Shown here piece by piece: positions 35,200 to 43,999 of a DNA stretch of 64,000 nucleotides; position 1 is the stretch's first letter; each line of letters starts with the position of its first letter. The notes below the pieces were generated by a model, which saw only the letters and a list, made by a program, of their open reading frames with translations, was not told the origin of the DNA and searched no databases. This DNA is from Streptomonospora nanhaiensis (lineage in GTDB: Bacteria; Actinomycetota; Actinomycetes; Streptosporangiales; Streptosporangiaceae), in assembly GCF_026642255.1 (NCBI RefSeq), contig NZ_CP113264.1, positions 5,022,001 to 5,086,000 of the forward strand. The letters run 5' to 3'. Both the position numbers and the translations under genes were made by a program.

Positions 35200-36498
35200 A
35201 TGACGGACACCAGCACGAACGCGACGGCCCCGGCCTCCAACAAGGCGGCCTACGACGGCATCCACACGGTCGTCGCGGGCGGGGTCAGCAGCAACATGCG
35301 GGCCAGGGGCGTCGTGACGCCCCTCGTCGTGGAGTCGGCGTCCGGCTGCCGCATCCGCGACGTGGAGGGCAACGAGCTGATCGACGCCAACATGGGCTAC
35401 GGACCGCACGTCTTCGGCTACGCCGACCGGGAGGTCACCGACCAGATCGCCGACCAGTTCGGGCGGGGGCACCTCACGGGGCTGCCGCACCGCCTGGACC
35501 GCGAGGCGGCGGGCCTGGTGGCCGAACTGGTCCCCGGCGTCGAGCAGCTGCGGTTCGCCAACTCCGGCACCGAGGCGCTGATGTCGGCGGTGCGCCTGGC
35601 GCGCGCGACCTCGGGCCGCACCCTGCTCCTCACCTTCGAGGGGCACTACCACGGCTGGAGCGAGACCCTGCTGCGCGCCCCGGGGGCCGAGGGCTACCGC
35701 CCCCGGCCCGGCGCGGCGGGGATGATCCCCGAGGCGATGAACCACACGATCCAGGTCCCCTGGAACGACGCGGCCGCCGTGGAGCGGGTGTTCGCCGAGT
35801 ACGGCGGTGCGCTGGGCGCGGTCCTCTGCGAGCCGGTCCTGGCCAACGCCGGGGTGGTGCCCCCGGCCCCCGGCTTCCTGGAGCTGCTGAGGCTGCGCAC
35901 CCGGGAGAAGGGCGCGGTGCTGGTCTTCGACGAGGTGATCACCGGGTTCCGGGTGGCACGCGGAGGCGCCCAGGAGCGGTACGGCGTCGTCCCCGACCTG
36001 ACCGTGCTGTCCAAGGTGATGGGCGGGGGCTTCCCCGTGGCGGCCTTCGGCGGGTCCCGCGAGGCCATGGAACCGCTCACCACCTACGAGGCGTTCCACG
36101 CGGGCGTCTACGCGGGCAACCACGCCGCGCTGCGCGCCGTCGCCGCCACGCTGACCAAGATCCGCTCCGCTCCGAACCTCTACGACGACCTGGAGGCCCT
36201 GGGCGCGTACGCCGAGGACCGCGTCCGCGAGGCGGCCACCGCCGCCGGGAGGCCGGTGCTGTTCGAGCGGGTCGGCTCCGTGCTGTCGATGGCCCTCCTG
36301 GACGAGGCGTCGGCGGTGGACCGCGCCGCACACCGCGCCCTGCAGTCCGCCTGCCAGCGGCGCGGGGTGTACTTCCACCCCAACCCCGACGAGCCCTGGT
36401 TCCTGAGCACGGCCCACACCGAGGAGGACATCGACACGATCGCCGCGGTCCTGAAGGAGTCCCTGGCACAGGCCCCGGCCACGAGGAGCGTCCGGTGA
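35200..36498 (+). CDS. Class III PLP aminotransferase/aminomutase (GSA-aminomutase-like)
   Basis: The 432-residue enzyme resembles glutamate-1-semialdehyde aminomutase. VVAGGVSSNMRARG matches the family N-terminus, followed by RDVEGNELIDANMGYGPHVF and RFANSGTEALMSAVRLAR. FDEVITGFR and the PLP lysine in LTVLSKVMGGGFPVAAFGG come later. It should move or transfer an amino group. A haem role is unlikely because no other tetrapyrrole genes are present. It starts 11 bases after the flavoenzyme stop, with GGAGAG upstream, and its stop overlaps the methyltransferase start. Confidence 0.87.
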   Translation: MTDTSTNATAPASNKAAYDGIHTVVAGGVSSNMRARGVVTPLVVESASGCRIRDVEGNELIDANMGYGPHVFGYADREVTDQIADQFGRGHLTGLPHRLDREAAGLVAELVPGVEQLRFANSGTEALMSAVRLARATSGRTLLLTFEGHYHGWSETLLRAPGAEGYRPRPGAAGMIPEAMNHTIQVPWNDAAAVERVFAEYGGALGAVLCEPVLANAGVVPPAPGFLELLRLRTREKGAVLVFDEVITGFRVARGGAQERYGVVPDLTVLSKVMGGGFPVAAFGGSREAMEPLTTYEAFHAGVYAGNHAALRAVAATLTKIRSAPNLYDDLEALGAYAEDRVREAATAAGRPVLFERVGSVLSMALLDEASAVDRAAHRALQSACQRRGVYFHPNPDEPWFLSTAHTEEDIDTIAAVLKESLAQAPATRSVR

Positions 36499-37319
36499 AC
36501 GGGCCTCCCCGGGTGAACGTCTCGGTGTACGACAGGTGCGCCCCCGGGTACGACCCGCACGTCGCCTACTTCCGGACGTTCGGACGGCTTCTGGTGGACC
36601 TGGCGGCGCCCGCTCCCGGCGAGCGCGTGCTCGACGTCGCCGCCGGCCGGGGCGCGTGCCTGTTCCCGGCCGCGGAGCGCGTCGGCCCCGGGGGCAGGGT
36701 CGACGGCGTCGACCTCTCCCCCGCGATGGTGGCGCACCTCGCGGCGGACATCGAGGCGGGCGGCACGGCCAACGCGTGGGCCGCGCAGATGGACGCCCAG
36801 GCCCTCACGGTCCCGGAGTCCTCCTACGACGTGGTGCTGTGCGCCTTCGCCCTGTTCGTCATGCCCGACCCCGGGGCCGCGGTGGACGGCTTCCGCCGCG
36901 CGCTCAGGCCGGGAGGGCGCTGCGCGGTCTCGGTCCCGTCCATGACCCTGGTGCCGGGCGACGTCGAGGAGGTCCGGGAGGTCTTCCGGTCCTACGCCGA
37001 ACGCTCCGGGAGCCCCGTCTTCCGCCGGAGGATCTACGGCGTGGACCCCGGAGCCCTGTTGGAGGCGGCGGGGTTCACCGGCGTCCGGGCCCGCGAGGAG
37101 ACCGCGCGGTTCGTCTTCCGCGACACCGCCGCGTGGTGGGAGTGGACCTGGTCCACCGGCATCCGGTCCTTCTACGAACACCTCCCCGCCGGCCTGCTGG
37201 AGGAACTGCGCCGGGAGCTCTTCGCGCTGCTCGCACCGCTGGAGACCCCCGACGGGCTCCCGCCTGGGACGGAGCGCCCGCGCTTCGCGACGGCGAGGAG
37301 GCCGGAGACGGACGGTTGA
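36495..37319 (+). CDS. SAM-dependent class I methyltransferase
   Basis: The 274-residue methyltransferase has motif I in ERVLDVAAGRGACLFPAAER and the acidic-loop GGRVDGVDLSPAMV. Motif IV is in YDVVLCAFALFVMPDP, and FRRALRPGGRCAVSVPS follows. This is the UbiE/Methyltransf_11 type. A GTG at 36495 overlaps the aminotransferase stop (GTGA), with GAGGAG upstream. It is the last gene of the rightward four-gene run. N-, O- or C-methylation of the cluster's amino-acid-derived intermediate is the likely role. Confidence 0.87.
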   Translation: MNGPPRVNVSVYDRCAPGYDPHVAYFRTFGRLLVDLAAPAPGERVLDVAAGRGACLFPAAERVGPGGRVDGVDLSPAMVAHLAADIEAGGTANAWAAQMDAQALTVPESSYDVVLCAFALFVMPDPGAAVDGFRRALRPGGRCAVSVPSMTLVPGDVEEVREVFRSYAERSGSPVFRRRIYGVDPGALLEAAGFTGVRAREETARFVFRDTAAWWEWTWSTGIRSFYEHLPAGLLEELRRELFALLAPLETPDGLPPGTERPRFATARRPETDG

Positions 37320-37366
37320 CCCCCGGCACCGCGTGAGGAGCGCGAGGCGCAGGAGGTACGGGGCAC

Positions 37367-37401
37367 GGGGCGGGAGCGCGACGGGTTCGAGCTCCCGCCC
37401 C
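37367..37401 (+). terminator. Hairpin ending the four-gene PLP/flavin/methyltransferase operon
   Basis: GGGGCGGGAGC (37367-37377) pairs with GCTCCCGCCCC (37391-37401) as a perfect 11-base stem with a 13-base loop, followed by CTTGT. It lies between the methyltransferase stop and the TetR gene. Confidence 0.5.
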
Positions 37402-37435
37402 CTTGTCTGAAACTCGGTTACGGGTTACCTTGAAG

Positions 37436-38260
37436 ATGATGTCAGAACCAACACGCAGCACCGTCCCGGACGACCTCGTGGGCGCGGCGGTCCGCGCCGC
37501 CGAGAACCTGGGGAAGGATGTGGCCGACGTGCCCCTGGTCGCGATCGCGGAGGAGGCGGGCGTCTCCCGCAGCACCCTGCTGCGCCGCGTCGGAGGCTCC
37601 CGCGGGGCCCTGGACGAGGCGGTGCGCGCCGCCGGCGTCGACCCCGGCGGAAGGCGTCCGGTCAGGGCGCGCGCCGTCGAGGCCGCGGCGGGGCTGATCA
37701 GCGGACAGGGCCTGGCCTCCGCCACGCTGGAGGCGGTCGCCGCGTCCGCGGAGTGCTCGGTGCACAGCCTCTACGCGGCCTTCGGCGGCCGGGACGGGCT
37801 CCTCCGGGCGGTGTTCGAGCGGTACAGCCCCATCCTCGACCTGGAGGAGGCGGTCGCCCGGCCCGGGGAGGACCTCCGGACGCGGGTCCACGGGATCTAC
37901 CGCCTGGTGGCGGCCGGGCTCGGCCGGGAACCGCGTGTGCTGCCCGCCCTCCTGGCCGACGTGTTCGCCCGGCCCGAGGGCCCCGCCGCGGACCTCGTCT
38001 CCCGGCTCGTCTTCCCGCGGATGCTCGCGGGACTGGGCGCGTGGCTCGCGGGGGAGGTCGCCGCGGGCCGCATCCGCGACCTGCCCGTCCCCCTGCTCAT
38101 GCAGCAGATGATCGGCCCGATCGCCGTCCACTCGATCCTGCGCCCCGCCCTCCGGGGCGTGCCGGGCGCGGATTTCCCCGACCCGGAGGAGACCTGCGCG
38201 GTGTTCGCCGACGCGTTCCTCAGGGCCGCCGCGATCCCGCCGGAGCCGCGCACCGACTGA
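37436..38260 (+). CDS. Regulator with two TetR-type DNA-binding domains in tandem
   Basis: The 274-residue protein has a first TetR-like helix-turn-helix at about residues 14-60 (VPLVAIAEEAGVSRSTLLRR). A second lies at about 78-128 (LASATLEAVAASAECSVHSL, then YAAFGGRDGLLRAVF). A helical ligand-binding domain follows. Normal TetR proteins have only one such domain and are about 200 residues. Start choice is uncertain: ATGs at 37436 and 37439 and a TTG at 37403 are possible, none with a strong ribosome binding site. It probably governs the surrounding cluster. The direct repeat GGTTACGGGTTAC just upstream may be part of its control region. Confidence 0.75.
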   Translation: MMSEPTRSTVPDDLVGAAVRAAENLGKDVADVPLVAIAEEAGVSRSTLLRRVGGSRGALDEAVRAAGVDPGGRRPVRARAVEAAAGLISGQGLASATLEAVAASAECSVHSLYAAFGGRDGLLRAVFERYSPILDLEEAVARPGEDLRTRVHGIYRLVAAGLGREPRVLPALLADVFARPEGPAADLVSRLVFPRMLAGLGAWLAGEVAAGRIRDLPVPLLMQQMIGPIAVHSILRPALRGVPGADFPDPEETCAVFADAFLRAAAIPPEPRTD

Positions 38261-38395
38261 TCCCGAGGAGTCGTCCATGCACAGCCCGCCCACCGCAGTC
38301 ACCGCCGACACGTCCGCCGCCCCGCCCGAGCCGGCCCGCGGCGCGCCGGCGGGCCCACGCCGCCCGACCGCCCCGACGACCTCCCGGGAGTCCCG

Positions 38396-39688
38396 ATGAA
38401 CGACAGAACGACCTGCGCGATCATCGGCGGCGGCCCCGCCGGAATGGTCCTGGGGCTGCTCCTGGCACGCGCCGGCGTCGAGGTGACGGTGCTGGAGAAG
38501 CACGCCGACTTCCTGAGGGACTTCCGCGGGGACACCGTCCACCCCTCCACCATGGACCTGCTGGACGAACTGGGGCTGGGCGAGCGGTTCGCCCGGCTCC
38601 CGCAGAGCAGGCTGAGCGGGGCCGCGTTCCCCGTCGGCGGCGGACGCACGGTGACCGTCGCGGACTTCCGCCTCCTGCGGGTGCGCCACCCCTACATCGC
38701 GATGGTCCCGCAGTGGGACCTGCTGAACCTGCTGGCCGAGGCCGGCCGGGACGAACCGGGGTTCACGCTCCGCATGAGCACCGAGGCCACCGGTCTGGTG
38801 CGCGAGGCCGGACGGGTCGTCGGCGTACGCCACCGGCCCCGCGCCGAAGGGCCGGGGGACACCGGGGAGGACGGGGCCCCGGACCGGGGCGGGGTCCTGC
38901 GCGCCGACCTGACGGTGGCCTGCGACGGCCGCTGGTCGCTCGCACGCCGCGAGGCGCGCCTGCCGACCCGGAGGTTCCCCGTGGGGATCGACGCCTGGTG
39001 GTTCCGGCTGCCCGGGGATCCGGCGGACGGCAGGGCCCTGACGCCGCGGGCGGGCCGGGGCCGGTTCGCCCTGGTCATCCCGCGCGAGGGCTACCTCCAA
39101 CTCGCCTACATCGCGCGCAAGGGCACCGACGCCGCGCTGCGCGGGAGGGGGATCGCGGCCTTCCGGGAGGACATCGCCGAACTGATGCCGGAACTGGCCG
39201 ACCGCGTCGGGGCACTGGGGTCCATGGACGAGGTCAAGCACCTGGACGTGCGGCTCGACCGGCTGCGGCGCTGGCACGCCGACGGGCTGCTGTGCATCGG
39301 CGACGCGGCGCACGCGATGTCCCCGGTCGGGGGCGTGGGCATCAACCTCGCCGTGCAGGACGCCGTGGCCGCGGCCGCCCTGCTGGCCCGGCCGCTCCTG
39401 CACCGGTCGGTCACCGGCCGCGACCTGGCGGCGGTCCGCAGGCGCCGCCTCCTGCCGACCGCCGGCGTCCAGCTCCTGCAGCGGATGATGCACCGCGGGA
39501 TGGTCGAGCCGATCATCCGCGGCAGGCGGCCGGGCCCGCCCGCGCCGCTGCTGGCGCTCCTGACACGCGTGCCCCGGCTCGCGTACGTGCCCGCGCGCCT
39601 CATCGGGGTGGGCCTGCGCCCCGAGCACGCACCGGACTTCGCCCGGCGCCCGCCGGAACGGCCCGAGCCGGGCGCGGTGACCGGCTAG
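38396..39688 (+). CDS. FAD-dependent aromatic-type monooxygenase
   Basis: The 430-residue flavoprotein monooxygenase has the FAD motif AIIGGGPAGMVLGLLLARAG, the ribose-binding acidic residue in VTVLEKH and the DG motif in TVACDGRWSLARRE. The GD motif is in LCIGDAAHAMSPVGGVGINL. This is the p-hydroxybenzoate hydroxylase/PheA family, which uses NAD(P)H and O2 to hydroxylate aromatics or related substrates. It follows the TetR gene by 135 bases and its last four bases overlap the convergent EamA gene. It may be a resistance or tailoring enzyme of the cluster. Confidence 0.87.
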   Translation: MNDRTTCAIIGGGPAGMVLGLLLARAGVEVTVLEKHADFLRDFRGDTVHPSTMDLLDELGLGERFARLPQSRLSGAAFPVGGGRTVTVADFRLLRVRHPYIAMVPQWDLLNLLAEAGRDEPGFTLRMSTEATGLVREAGRVVGVRHRPRAEGPGDTGEDGAPDRGGVLRADLTVACDGRWSLARREARLPTRRFPVGIDAWWFRLPGDPADGRALTPRAGRGRFALVIPREGYLQLAYIARKGTDAALRGRGIAAFREDIAELMPELADRVGALGSMDEVKHLDVRLDRLRRWHADGLLCIGDAAHAMSPVGGVGINLAVQDAVAAAALLARPLLHRSVTGRDLAAVRRRRLLPTAGVQLLQRMMHRGMVEPIIRGRRPGPPAPLLALLTRVPRLAYVPARLIGVGLRPEHAPDFARRPPERPEPGAVTG

Positions 39689-40656
39689 GCCCCCGGGACG
39701 GGGACCGGGCGGGGCCCGTCCGGCTCGCCCTTCGCCCCGGGAGCAGGAGCAGGAGCGGGGGGCGCCGCCGCACCGGGGACCGGCGGGACGCCGCGCCCGG
39801 CGCCCCGGCGGCCGAGCGAGGCGAGCGCGACCCCGCCGACCAGGAGCACGGCCGCCACCAGGCTCAGCGGGGTGACCCTCTCACCGAGCAGAAGCGCGGC
39901 CGAGGACATGCCGAACACCGGGACCAGCAGCGAGAAGGGGGCCACGGTGGAGGCGTCGTAGTGGCGGAGCAGGAACCCCCACACCCCGAACGCGAAGAGC
40001 GTGGAGATCCAGGCGACGTAGACGATCACGCCCACCCCGGCGGGGTCCAGCCCCCTCAGCGCGGCCAGGCCCGCCTCTGGCCCTTCCACCAGCAGCGACA
40101 GGGCGAACATCGGCAGCGGCGGCACCAGGCTGACCCAGACCATCCAGCTCAGGGCGTCGGGGGGCGCGGCCTTGCGGGTCAGCACGTTGGACAGCCCCCA
40201 GAACACGGCGGCGGCCACGACGAGCACGAAGCCCGCCACCGGCCCCGTGGCTCCCTGGTCGTAGGCGGCGACGCCGATCCCTCCCAGGGCGACGGCCATC
40301 CCCGCGCAGCGGACGGGGCCCGGCCTCTCCCCGAGGAGGACCGCGGCGATGACCGCCGTGAACACCGCCTGGACCTGGAGGACCAGGGACGCCAGTCCGG
40401 CCGGCATGCCCAGGTCCATGCCGAGGAAGACCAGTCCGAACTTGGCCACGCCCAGCACCAGGCCCACGAGGACGACCCAGCCCAGGGCCACGCGGGGGCG
40501 GCGCACGAAGAAGACGGCGGGAAGGGCCGCCGCCAGGAAGCGCAGGGCGGAGAACAGGAGCGGCGGGAAGTGGTCGAGGCCGACCTCGATGACGACGAAG
40601 TTGACTCCCCACACCAGGGCGACGAGGACGGCGAGGAACGTGTGAAGGGGACGCAT
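39685..40656 (-). CDS. EamA-family (DMT superfamily) transporter
   Basis: The 323-residue protein has ten predicted membrane helices in two EamA repeats. The first starts FLAVLVALVWGVNFVVIEVG. Each repeat ends in LGERP/LGER motifs (AAVLLGERPGPVRCAGMAV and ALLLGERVTPLSLVAAVLL). The C-terminal 45 residues are Pro/Ala-rich. Members such as RhtA and YddG export amino acids or metabolites. The neighbouring amino-acid-type enzymes make export of the cluster product plausible. It is divergent from a LysR regulator 110 bases away, which is a common pairing for EamA exporters. Confidence 0.87.
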   Translation of the reverse strand: MRPLHTFLAVLVALVWGVNFVVIEVGLDHFPPLLFSALRFLAAALPAVFFVRRPRVALGWVVLVGLVLGVAKFGLVFLGMDLGMPAGLASLVLQVQAVFTAVIAAVLLGERPGPVRCAGMAVALGGIGVAAYDQGATGPVAGFVLVVAAAVFWGLSNVLTRKAAPPDALSWMVWVSLVPPLPMFALSLLVEGPEAGLAALRGLDPAGVGVIVYVAWISTLFAFGVWGFLLRHYDASTVAPFSLLVPVFGMSSAALLLGERVTPLSLVAAVLLVGGVALASLGRRGAGRGVPPVPGAAAPPAPAPAPGAKGEPDGPRPVPVPGA

Positions 40657-40766
40657 GGAACCGATGATGGGGGGACCCCTGGTTTAAGCACCAGCGAAAT
40701 GTCCTACATACTTCTCTTCAGCGGTGCTGAACGATCAACGGTGCCCGACCGACGGAGGACGCTCCC

Positions 40767-41666
40767 GTGCTCGACCTCTCCAGGCTCCGCTCCCTGCATG
40801 CGGTGCACGTCCACGGTTCCGTCAGCTCCGCCGCCAAGGCGCTCGGCTACACCCCGTCGGCGGTCTCCCAGCAGATCGCCAAGCTCGAACGTGAGACCGG
40901 GACCACACTCCTGGAGCGCCGGGGGCGGGGGGTCGTGCTCACCGACGCCGCCGGGACGCTCGTGGGCACGGCCGCCCGGGTGCTCTCCCTCGTGGAGGAG
41001 GCCGAGGTGGCGCTGGAGGAGCAGCGCGGGAGGCCCACCGGGCGGCTGACCGTGGCCGCCTTCTCGACGGCCGCGCGGGGCCTGCTCCCCGGGGTGCTGG
41101 CCGAACTGGCGGCGACCCACCCCGCCCTCGACCTGCGCCTGTTCGAGGAGGACCCCCACGCCACCCCGCACATGGTCGCCCAGGGCACGGTGGACCTGGC
41201 CGTGGTCCACGACTGGGACATCGCGCCGATGACCGTTCCCGACGGGGTGTCCCGGGAGGTCGTCGGCGAGGACAGGTGCGATGTCCTGCTGCCCCGCGAC
41301 CACCCGCTCTCCGACAGGGCGGTCCTGCACCGCGAGGACGTGGCGGACGCCCGCTGGATCTGCCAGCCGCCGGGGACCGTCTGCCACGACTGGCTGACGC
41401 GCACGCTCCGCTCCGTGGGCACCGAGCCCGACTTCGCCCATTTCGTGGCCGAGTACCAGACCCAGATCGCCCTGGTCGGGGCCGGGCTGGGCGTGGCCCT
41501 GGTACCCCGCCTGGGCCGCGGCGACCTCCCCGGCACGGTCGTGGTCAAGCCGCTGGACCCCTGCCCGGTGCGCGGCGTGTCCGTGCTCTGGCGCGCGGGG
41601 ACCTCGCGCCGCCCCGCCGTCGCCGAGGCCGTCCGGATCCTGCGCGAGCACGCCCGCGCCCTCTGA
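40767..41666 (+). CDS. LysR-family transcriptional regulator
   Basis: The 299-residue protein has the N-terminal LysR winged helix (LSRLRSLHAVHVHGSVSSAA, then KALGYTPSAVSQQIAKLE). A linker and a periplasmic-binding-like effector domain follow, including GRLTVAAFSTAARGLLPGVL and QTQIALVGAGLGVALVPRLG. A GTG at 40767 follows GGAGG at a good distance. It is divergent from the EamA transporter gene. LysR proteins usually activate the divergent neighbour in response to its substrate or product. Confidence 0.9.
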   Translation: MLDLSRLRSLHAVHVHGSVSSAAKALGYTPSAVSQQIAKLERETGTTLLERRGRGVVLTDAAGTLVGTAARVLSLVEEAEVALEEQRGRPTGRLTVAAFSTAARGLLPGVLAELAATHPALDLRLFEEDPHATPHMVAQGTVDLAVVHDWDIAPMTVPDGVSREVVGEDRCDVLLPRDHPLSDRAVLHREDVADARWICQPPGTVCHDWLTRTLRSVGTEPDFAHFVAEYQTQIALVGAGLGVALVPRLGRGDLPGTVVVKPLDPCPVRGVSVLWRAGTSRRPAVAEAVRILREHARAL

Positions 41667-41777
41667 GGGTCCGGTCGCGCCTCCCCTCCGGGACACACGG
41701 CCCCCGCCGCCCCGCGGACACGGTTCCCGCACGGCGGCCCCGCCGCGGACGCGCGTGCGCTCCGGGACCGCACGTCC

Positions 41778-42995
41778 CTACGACCAGTGGGCCCGGACCC
41801 GGAACCCCAGGTCCGGGAGCCGCGCCGTCAGCGCGTCCCCCATGGCGGTGGCCGTGGTGACCTGCCCCGCCACTGGCGGGAGGTCGTCGAAGGCCAGGCA
41901 CAGCGCGGACTCCGCGAGCATCCTCGCGGTCTCCCCGTAGCCCGGGTCTCCCCCCGACACCTCCGTGACCACCCGCTCGCCGCCGCCCTCGCCCAGGAAC
42001 ACCACCCTGAACCACGACCGCTCGCGCCGTTCCGGCGACGGCCCCTCGCCCGCCCCCATCCGCTTCAGCAGCCACTCCCGCGCCGGCGGCACCTGCGCGA
42101 GCGCCGCCAGGCCCAGGGCGCCCCCGGCGATCCCGACCGCGCTCGGCAGCCTCCCGACGGCCGCGTAGTGGCCGTAGGAGAAGTCCGGCCCGTAGCGTTC
42201 GAGCGCCCGGGCGGAGCGCAGGACGACCTGCGGGTCGACGGTGGGCAGCGGCAGGGCCCAGACGCCGAGCCTGCCCTCCCGGCGCGGCACGGGTGGCAGC
42301 CCGCGCACCCTGCGGCCGCCGTCCCCTTCCGACCGCTCCCGCTCCCGGCGCCGCCGGGCGGCCGCGGCTCCCGCCCCCAGGCGCGAGAACGCCGTCACCG
42401 CCGAGTGGAACGTGCCCCCGGACACGGCGGCCGAGGCGCTGACGAACCCCTCCACCCGGAGGGGGACCCCCTCGGGGAGGAGGCCGACGGTGAAGTACGC
42501 GCCCAGGTCGTGGGGCACGGAGTCGAAACCGCAGCTGTGCACGATCCGGGCCCCGCTGTCGACCGCCTCGGCGTGCCGGCGCAGGTAGGTGCGGTCGACG
42601 AACTCGGGTTCGCCGCACAGGTCGACGTAGTCCGTCCCCGCCCGCGCGCACGCCGCGACGAGCCCGTCGCCGTGGCGGATGTAGGGCCCGACCGTCGTCG
42701 CGACCACCCGCGACGCCTCGGCCACCGCCCTCAGCGACACCGGGTCTCCCGAGTCCGCGACGAGCAGGTCCAGGCCCGCCGGCGCGGGGTCGGTCCGCGC
42801 CAGCCGCTCCCTCACGGCGGCGAGCCGGCCCTCGTCGCGCCCCGCGAGCGCCCACCGGGTCCCGGACGGCGCGTGCCGGGCCAGGTACTCGGCGGTGAGC
42901 CCGCCGGTGAACCCGGTGGCCCCGAACAGGACCAGGTCGTACCTGCGCGGGCGGGGGCCGCCGGGGCCCGCGGCTCCTCCGCCGGCGGCGGTCAT
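41778..42995 (-). CDS. Saccharopine dehydrogenase-like / trans-acting enoyl reductase family protein
   Basis: The 405-residue protein starts with RYDLVLFGATGFTGGLTAEY, the NAD(P)-binding motif. ASRVVATTVGPYIRHGDGLV and DYVDLCGEPEFVDRTYLRRH, hallmarks of the family that includes mycobacterial Rv2449c and Rv2953, follow. HSCGFDSVPHDLGAY lies near the centre. Rv2953 is a trans-acting enoyl reductase of phenolic glycolipid synthesis. Other members have unknown lipid- or ketone-related substrates. The ATG at 42995 overlaps the stop of the ECM4-like gene (ATGA), so the two form an operon. Confidence 0.82.
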   Translation of the reverse strand: MTAAGGGAAGPGGPRPRRYDLVLFGATGFTGGLTAEYLARHAPSGTRWALAGRDEGRLAAVRERLARTDPAPAGLDLLVADSGDPVSLRAVAEASRVVATTVGPYIRHGDGLVAACARAGTDYVDLCGEPEFVDRTYLRRHAEAVDSGARIVHSCGFDSVPHDLGAYFTVGLLPEGVPLRVEGFVSASAAVSGGTFHSAVTAFSRLGAGAAAARRRRERERSEGDGGRRVRGLPPVPRREGRLGVWALPLPTVDPQVVLRSARALERYGPDFSYGHYAAVGRLPSAVGIAGGALGLAALAQVPPAREWLLKRMGAGEGPSPERRERSWFRVVFLGEGGGERVVTEVSGGDPGYGETARMLAESALCLAFDDLPPVAGQVTTATAMGDALTARLPDLGFRVRAHWS

Positions 42996-43999
42996 ACGCG
43001 CTCGCCCTCGGGCACCGGGCCCGGCGCGGTCCCCGCGCCGAAGGGGCTCCCGCCGAGTTCCTCGCGGTGGTGGGCGGTGAGCCAGCCCCGCGGATCGGGA
43101 CCCGCGGCGATGATCCTGGTCGGGTTGATGCCCGTGTGCACGTAGTAGTAGTGGATGCGGATGTGGTCGTGGTCGGTGGTGTCCCCGAAGCCCGGCGTCT
43201 GGAACAGGTCGCGGGCGTAGGCCCACAGCGCCGGGTACTCGGCCAGCTTCCTGATGTTGCACTTGAAGTGGCCGTGGTACACGGAGTCGAACCGGACCAG
43301 GGTCGTGAACAGCCTGATGTCGGCCATCGTGACGGTGTCGCCGACGAGGTAGCGCCGGGCGGCGAGACGCTCCTCCAGGGCGTCGAGGCGGGCGAAGACC
43401 CCGGCGACCGCGGCGTCGTAGTGCGCCTGGTCCGGTGCGAAGCCCGCGCGGTAGACGCCGTTGTTGAGGTCCCGGTAGACGTCCGCGCCCAGGGCCTCGA
43501 TCTCGTCGCGCAGCGGCGCGGGGTACAGGTCCGGCGCCCCGTCCCGGACGAGGCCGCCCCACTCGGTGGCCATGTCCAGGGAGAGCCGGTCGTAGTCGTT
43601 GGAGACCAGGTGCCCGTTGTCCACGTCGACCAGGCCGGGAACGCTGACACCGCCGTCGTAGTGCGGGTCGCGTGCGAGGTAGGCCTCGCGCAGGGCGTGG
43701 ATGCCGAGGACGGGGTCCCTGTCCCCGGGGCTGCCGGTCTCCTCGGTGAACACCCAGTGCGGGTCCCCGTCGATGTCCTCCTGCCGGGGGTCGGTGACGG
43801 CGAGGGAGACCGCTCCCTCCAGGCCCATGAGCCGCCGCGTGACGACGACCCGGTGCGCCCAGGGACAGGCCCGGCTGACCACCAGCCGGAAGCGTCCGGG
43901 CTCGGCGGCCCGGCCGAACCGGCCGTCCGCGGTGACCCTGTCGTCGAACGCCGCCGGCTCCCGCCTGATCTCCTCGGTCGGAATCCTGTTGGCCCTCAT
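42992..43999 (-). CDS. ECM4/YqjG-like S-conjugate (hydroquinone) reductase
   Basis: The 335-residue protein belongs to the Xi-class glutathione S-transferase group. The catalytic Cys is in SRACPWAHRVVVTRRLMGLE (Cys45). WVFTEETGS, SVPGLVDVDNGHLVSNDYDR and a C-terminal YYYVHTGINPTRII are characteristic. E. coli YqjG removes glutathione from glutathionyl-hydroquinones. Actinomycetes generally make mycothiol instead, so mycothiol conjugates are the more likely substrates. The ATG at 43999 with GAGGAG upstream is used; the 92 extra residues of the longer frame are Arg-rich and not conserved in type. Confidence 0.87.
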   Translation of the reverse strand: MRANRIPTEEIRREPAAFDDRVTADGRFGRAAEPGRFRLVVSRACPWAHRVVVTRRLMGLEGAVSLAVTDPRQEDIDGDPHWVFTEETGSPGDRDPVLGIHALREAYLARDPHYDGGVSVPGLVDVDNGHLVSNDYDRLSLDMATEWGGLVRDGAPDLYPAPLRDEIEALGADVYRDLNNGVYRAGFAPDQAHYDAAVAGVFARLDALEERLAARRYLVGDTVTMADIRLFTTLVRFDSVYHGHFKCNIRKLAEYPALWAYARDLFQTPGFGDTTDHDHIRIHYYYVHTGINPTRIIAAGPDPRGWLTAHHREELGGSPFGAGTAPGPVPEGERV

